NCBI RefSeq assembly: GCF_918797505.1
Contig: NC_092797.1
Location: 55,712,157-55,776,156 of the forward strand
Direction: 5' to 3'
Source of the DNA: Bemisia tabaci
Taxonomy: Eukaryota > Arthropoda > Insecta > Hemiptera > Aleyrodidae
Length of the DNA stretch: 64,000 nt
Under the pieces are notes generated by a model. The model worked only from the letters and a program-made list of their open reading frames with translations. It searched no databases and was not told where the DNA came from. The position numbers and the translations under genes were made by a program. Below are positions 61,345 through 64,000 of the stretch, one piece after another. Numbering within the stretch: position 1 is the first letter of the stretch; every line of letters starts with the position of its first letter.

Positions 61345-61474
61345 ATTTGGACGTATTTCTGCCAAACAGAACTATAAGCATTAGGACATGAGTCCTAAGA
61401 CCCATAAGCACACATGCATAACAGGGCTCACGTCATAGTGCACATACTTCCATTTGACAGAAATGCGTCCATTT
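61345..61474. mobile_element. Pal122 palindromic MITE, copy 8
   Basis: The element is 61349-61470, 122 bp, with ATTT on both sides. Ends are GGACGTATTTCTGCCAAACA and the complement of CATTTGACAGAAATGCGTCC. It lies 75 bp from TIR252 copy 5. Confidence 0.9.
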
Positions 61475-61737
61475 GTAGTTTCTATATGCTAAAAATAACG
61501 ATGCATGTGCAAACAGTTTTCCGTAAAATATAGTTCCTTTTAGCATAAATCCATTTTTTGTTAATTGTTTTGCCTCACCGCAACTGAGCCACCCTTTGAT
61601 GTGTGATTCTGTTATCATTATGCAGATTTCCCTGATATTATGGCATATAAAGGTATAGCTGAAATATTCGCTAACACGCACCAAACACTGGCAATCATTG
61701 CAAATTGGCTACATTGGATGCGAATCCATGAAATGTA
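61475..61737. other. Unassigned DNA
   Basis: Nothing recognised. Confidence 0.3.
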
Positions 61738-61965
61738 CACTGGAAAAAAAACACTTTGGATCTAGAGTCCAGACTCTTAAAAACATCGACAAGAAAAGGT
61801 ACTCTTGATTCAATCAGAATCTAGCTTAAATCAAGAACCCAGCCTCTTAATTTAAGCGGATTTTGTTTTGATTCAAGGAAAAATCCGATTGAATCAAGAG
61901 TATTTTTTCTTGTCAATGTTTTCAAGAGTCTGGACTCTAAATCCAATGTGTTTTCTTTTTCCGTG
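61738..61965. mobile_element. Foldback, 228 bp, CACTGG / CCGTG ends
   Basis: CACTGGAAAAAAAACACTTT, GGATCTAGAGTCCAGACTCT, AAAAACATCGACAAGAAAAG and GTACTCTTGATTCAATC are mirrored by GATTGAATCAAGAGTATTTT, TTCTTGTCAATGTTTTCAAG, AGTCTGGACTCTAAATCCAA and TTTTTCCGTG. TA occurs just outside both ends. Arms are about 85 bp, with a second small stem inside. Confidence 0.85.
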
Positions 61966-62809
61966 TATGAAACATAATTAAACAGAAAGGAGAAACTTGG
62001 CAACGTTCGAATGTTGAGGAGGCGTATTTACTTTGGATGGTAGTATTAAGCACTTCTAATTGACTTCTCACGAGATATTGCGTTGAAAGGCGCGCACTCG
62101 TGGACGCAGCGCGGGCGCACCATTTTTGACAACGCCTTGATAACAACTGTTCCAACTCCCTGGATGTCCATATTGCATATCCGACATTATGAAGGGGCGC
62201 TCGATACCTACATAACTGCATCAACAATGACGTGACTCGTGAACGCGTTTCTAGTAAGAAGTTGGAAAAGCAAGTGACACGTTAATGTTTCCTGCTCGCA
62301 AAATAAAAGTTCATCAAATTACCCAGTTTTTTAGTGTTTATTAGTCACCGAGAATCCCTGCAGATTTTATAATTTTACCGGTGATTTTATCAACGTTCGT
62401 CTATAAGAATAGAGAAAAGGGAGGATATTATTGCGCAGACAGTGATTGATCACCAAGAAAATCGATAATTTAATGGACTTTCTTTCCCGTGAACTTTAAA
62501 CTAATTATCTTAATCAAATGATTTACACGAGAGGATAACGATGCATCCACCACGAGCCATGTTCCGTTGTCAAAACGGGGCTCTTGCAAAATATATTTAA
62601 GAAAATTTTGGGACGTACTAAAGAGATTAAAAATTCTACATTTTTCTGTTTTCATTAAATCAAACTTTTGTGAAGAAAAGGTTTTTTAAAGTTTCTAAAA
62701 AGCCAACCCCGTTTGGAGCGGAAGAACATCGCGTGAACGGACTCGTATAATGTCGATTCCAAGACCACACACTCACAGACTTTTCACCCACGGTACGAGT
62801 AATTCACAG
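61966..62809. other. Mostly unassigned; I260 right-half trace
   Basis: CTTGGCAACGTTCGAATGTT and GAGGAGGCGTATTTACTTTG (about 61994-62036) resemble the right half of I260. The rest shows nothing recognisable. Confidence 0.4.
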
Positions 62810-63735
62810 CCCTGGTAAAAATTGGCAGTAGAATGTGTGTTCCAAAATACTATAGACCTAAAGCTGGCTGTAAGATTTCCAATAGCTTCTGTAGCCGGCT
62901 GTACAATTTCTTAGAGCCTTTTATAGCCGATGGCGATTAAGCAACAGCCAGACGATAAAGTTTATGCTAAACGTTACTAAATACGGATACTAGGACTTAG
63001 TTAGTTTTTGGACTACCGCTCTCTTTTTGTGCCGTAGTATCTTGATTTATTTTGCGAGGAAAGCTCCGTACTTTTGAAGGATGCCTGCATTCTTAATATT
63101 GAGCGCCTTCATTTCGTTGATACTGTGCAATACTCTGTGTGAAATAGTTGCTTCAGCGCGTGGCACGCTGCGGCGCGGCGGGCGGGCAGAGAGCGCGAAA
63201 CGCGCATTGGCGCCTACAAACCTAACAGGGATACTTCACGCATTGCGCAATGCGTGAAGTATCCCTGTTAGGTTTGTAGGCGCCAGTGCGTCGCCGCTCC
63301 GCTTGTGTTATTAAGGCTCTAATATTTAATCTCGCGGAGTCAGCGTTTTTCAACTCATGATTTTGAAATGTTTGCACACTCTGTATGGACTATTCTCATT
63401 GTAATTGATGAAAAAAAAAATGTTTTAAAGGAAAATATAATGTGTGTTTTGTAAATATTAAGGTAGTTCCGTATCAAACTTAATGATTTCCAAAGCACAC
63501 GAATTTCTACACAATTTCTTATAGCCTTTTATAGCCAATGGCGATAAAGTGTAAAGCCCGGCGATAGGAACTATAGCCCGACTGTATACTTTTTTATAGC
63601 TTCGTATAGCCCGGCTATATGATTTGCTCCGCTTTCTACAGCCAGCTATATGATTTTCAATAGCCTTCTTTAGTCGGCTATAAGAACTCCTATGGTATTT
63701 TGAAACGCAGCTCGTATCGCCAATTTTTACCGGGG
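62810..63735 (-). mobile_element. G938 TIR element, copy 2, reversed
   Basis: It begins CCCTGGTAAAAATTGGCAGT and ends GCCAATTTTTACCGGGGAGG, reading as the reverse of 12694-13631. The order in this strand is: subterminal ATAGCC motifs, AAGATACTACGG-type core complement, hairpin at 63209-63284, ATATTTAATCTCGCGGAGTC, AATTTCTACACAATTTC, and subterminal motifs. The 100-codon minus-strand frame at 63458-63760 equals the frame in copy 1 and lies in the motif array, so it is not taken as a gene. The last terminus is altered and the TA flank is not seen. Confidence 0.83.
63209..63284. repeat. Hairpin module, copy 4: perfect 76-bp palindrome
   Basis: GGCGCCTACAAACCTAACAG, GGATACTTCACGCATTGC is followed, with no spacer, by its exact complement. 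Arms are 38 bp with no mismatch. Partial pairing continues 4-6 bp outside (CGCATT / AGTGCG). Confidence 0.97.
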
Positions 63736-64000
63736 AGGGACGGTTACATCTAAAACTCATGGCCCAGAGCGTTTAAACTCTCTTATCTGGATTCTTTCAC
63801 ATGTATTCTTTTACAGGAACGTATTTGTACAATCTCTGTCGAAATGTTTTCTGATTTACTCGTGCAGTGAGGAAAAAATTACAAAAAGTTTTCAGTTTGA
63901 AAGACCTTGCCATTTCCTGGATATATGAATAAAATCCGTGAGCGAAACTTTTCCATCTGTGAAATGCAGTTAGGTACAATCTTCCTCCTAAAATACGACG
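63736..64000. other. Unassigned DNA at window end
   Basis: Nothing recognised. Confidence 0.3.

Overview
This 64-kb window looks like non-coding, repeat-packed nuclear DNA of an insect. A hemipteran such as a whitefly (Bemisia-like) is my best guess, because the 122-bp palindromic repeat resembles sequence I remember from that genus; this is recollection, not a search result. The DNA is AT-rich with small GC-rich islands. It has no bacterial gene organisation, and the longest open frames (about 100-190 codons) fall in tandem arrays, inside repeats or in low-complexity DNA. I found no protein-coding gene, rRNA, intact tRNA or CRISPR array that I can support. No transposase, reverse transcriptase or integrase motif was recognised, so every mobile element here appears to be non-autonomous.

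What fills the window is a dense population of short inverted-repeat elements (MITEs and foldbacks). I could sort them into about 20 families by comparing copies with each other. The main ones are: Pal122 (eight copies of exactly 122 bp, most with clear 4-bp target duplications); TIR252; C250; D430; I260; J260; K250; F320; Fold550; Q237; W410; P530; L200; and larger elements G938 (TA duplication) and G2 (about 1.5 kb). One element at 2987-3809 is flanked by a perfect 8-bp duplication and has hAT-like ends. A tRNA-derived SINE-like unit lies on the minus strand at about 25.7-25.9 kb.

Layout. 0-9 kb: K250 copies, a 238-bp tandem duplication, the hAT-like element, a Pal122, J260 and a 383-bp TIR element. 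9-14 kb: D430 copies, one split by a 548-bp foldback, then a complete G938. 15-25 kb: J260, C250, Pal122, I260, L200, TIR252, W410, K250 and Q237. 25-32 kb: the SINE, a truncated G2, C250, and a D430 split by F320. 32-42 kb: a 304-bp tandem duplication, F320, I260, Fold550 fragments, and a 45-unit 10-bp minisatellite bracketed by inverted coding-like arms. 42-57 kb: J260, TIR252, I260, W410, K250, a 338-bp foldback, and a long two-copy repeat (48.9-50.0 and 52.3-53.6 kb). 57-64 kb: G2 split by a 254-bp element, TIR252, L200, C250, Pal122, and a second complete G938 in reverse orientation.

The most notable structure is a hairpin module: a perfect 76-bp palindrome in its best copy. It recurs in G938 and G2, whose outer ends are unrelated, and a degenerate relative sits in the hAT-like element. 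One copy has changed both arms in a matching way. Several nested insertions can be read base by base against an uninterrupted copy, which gives the relative order of activity of the families.
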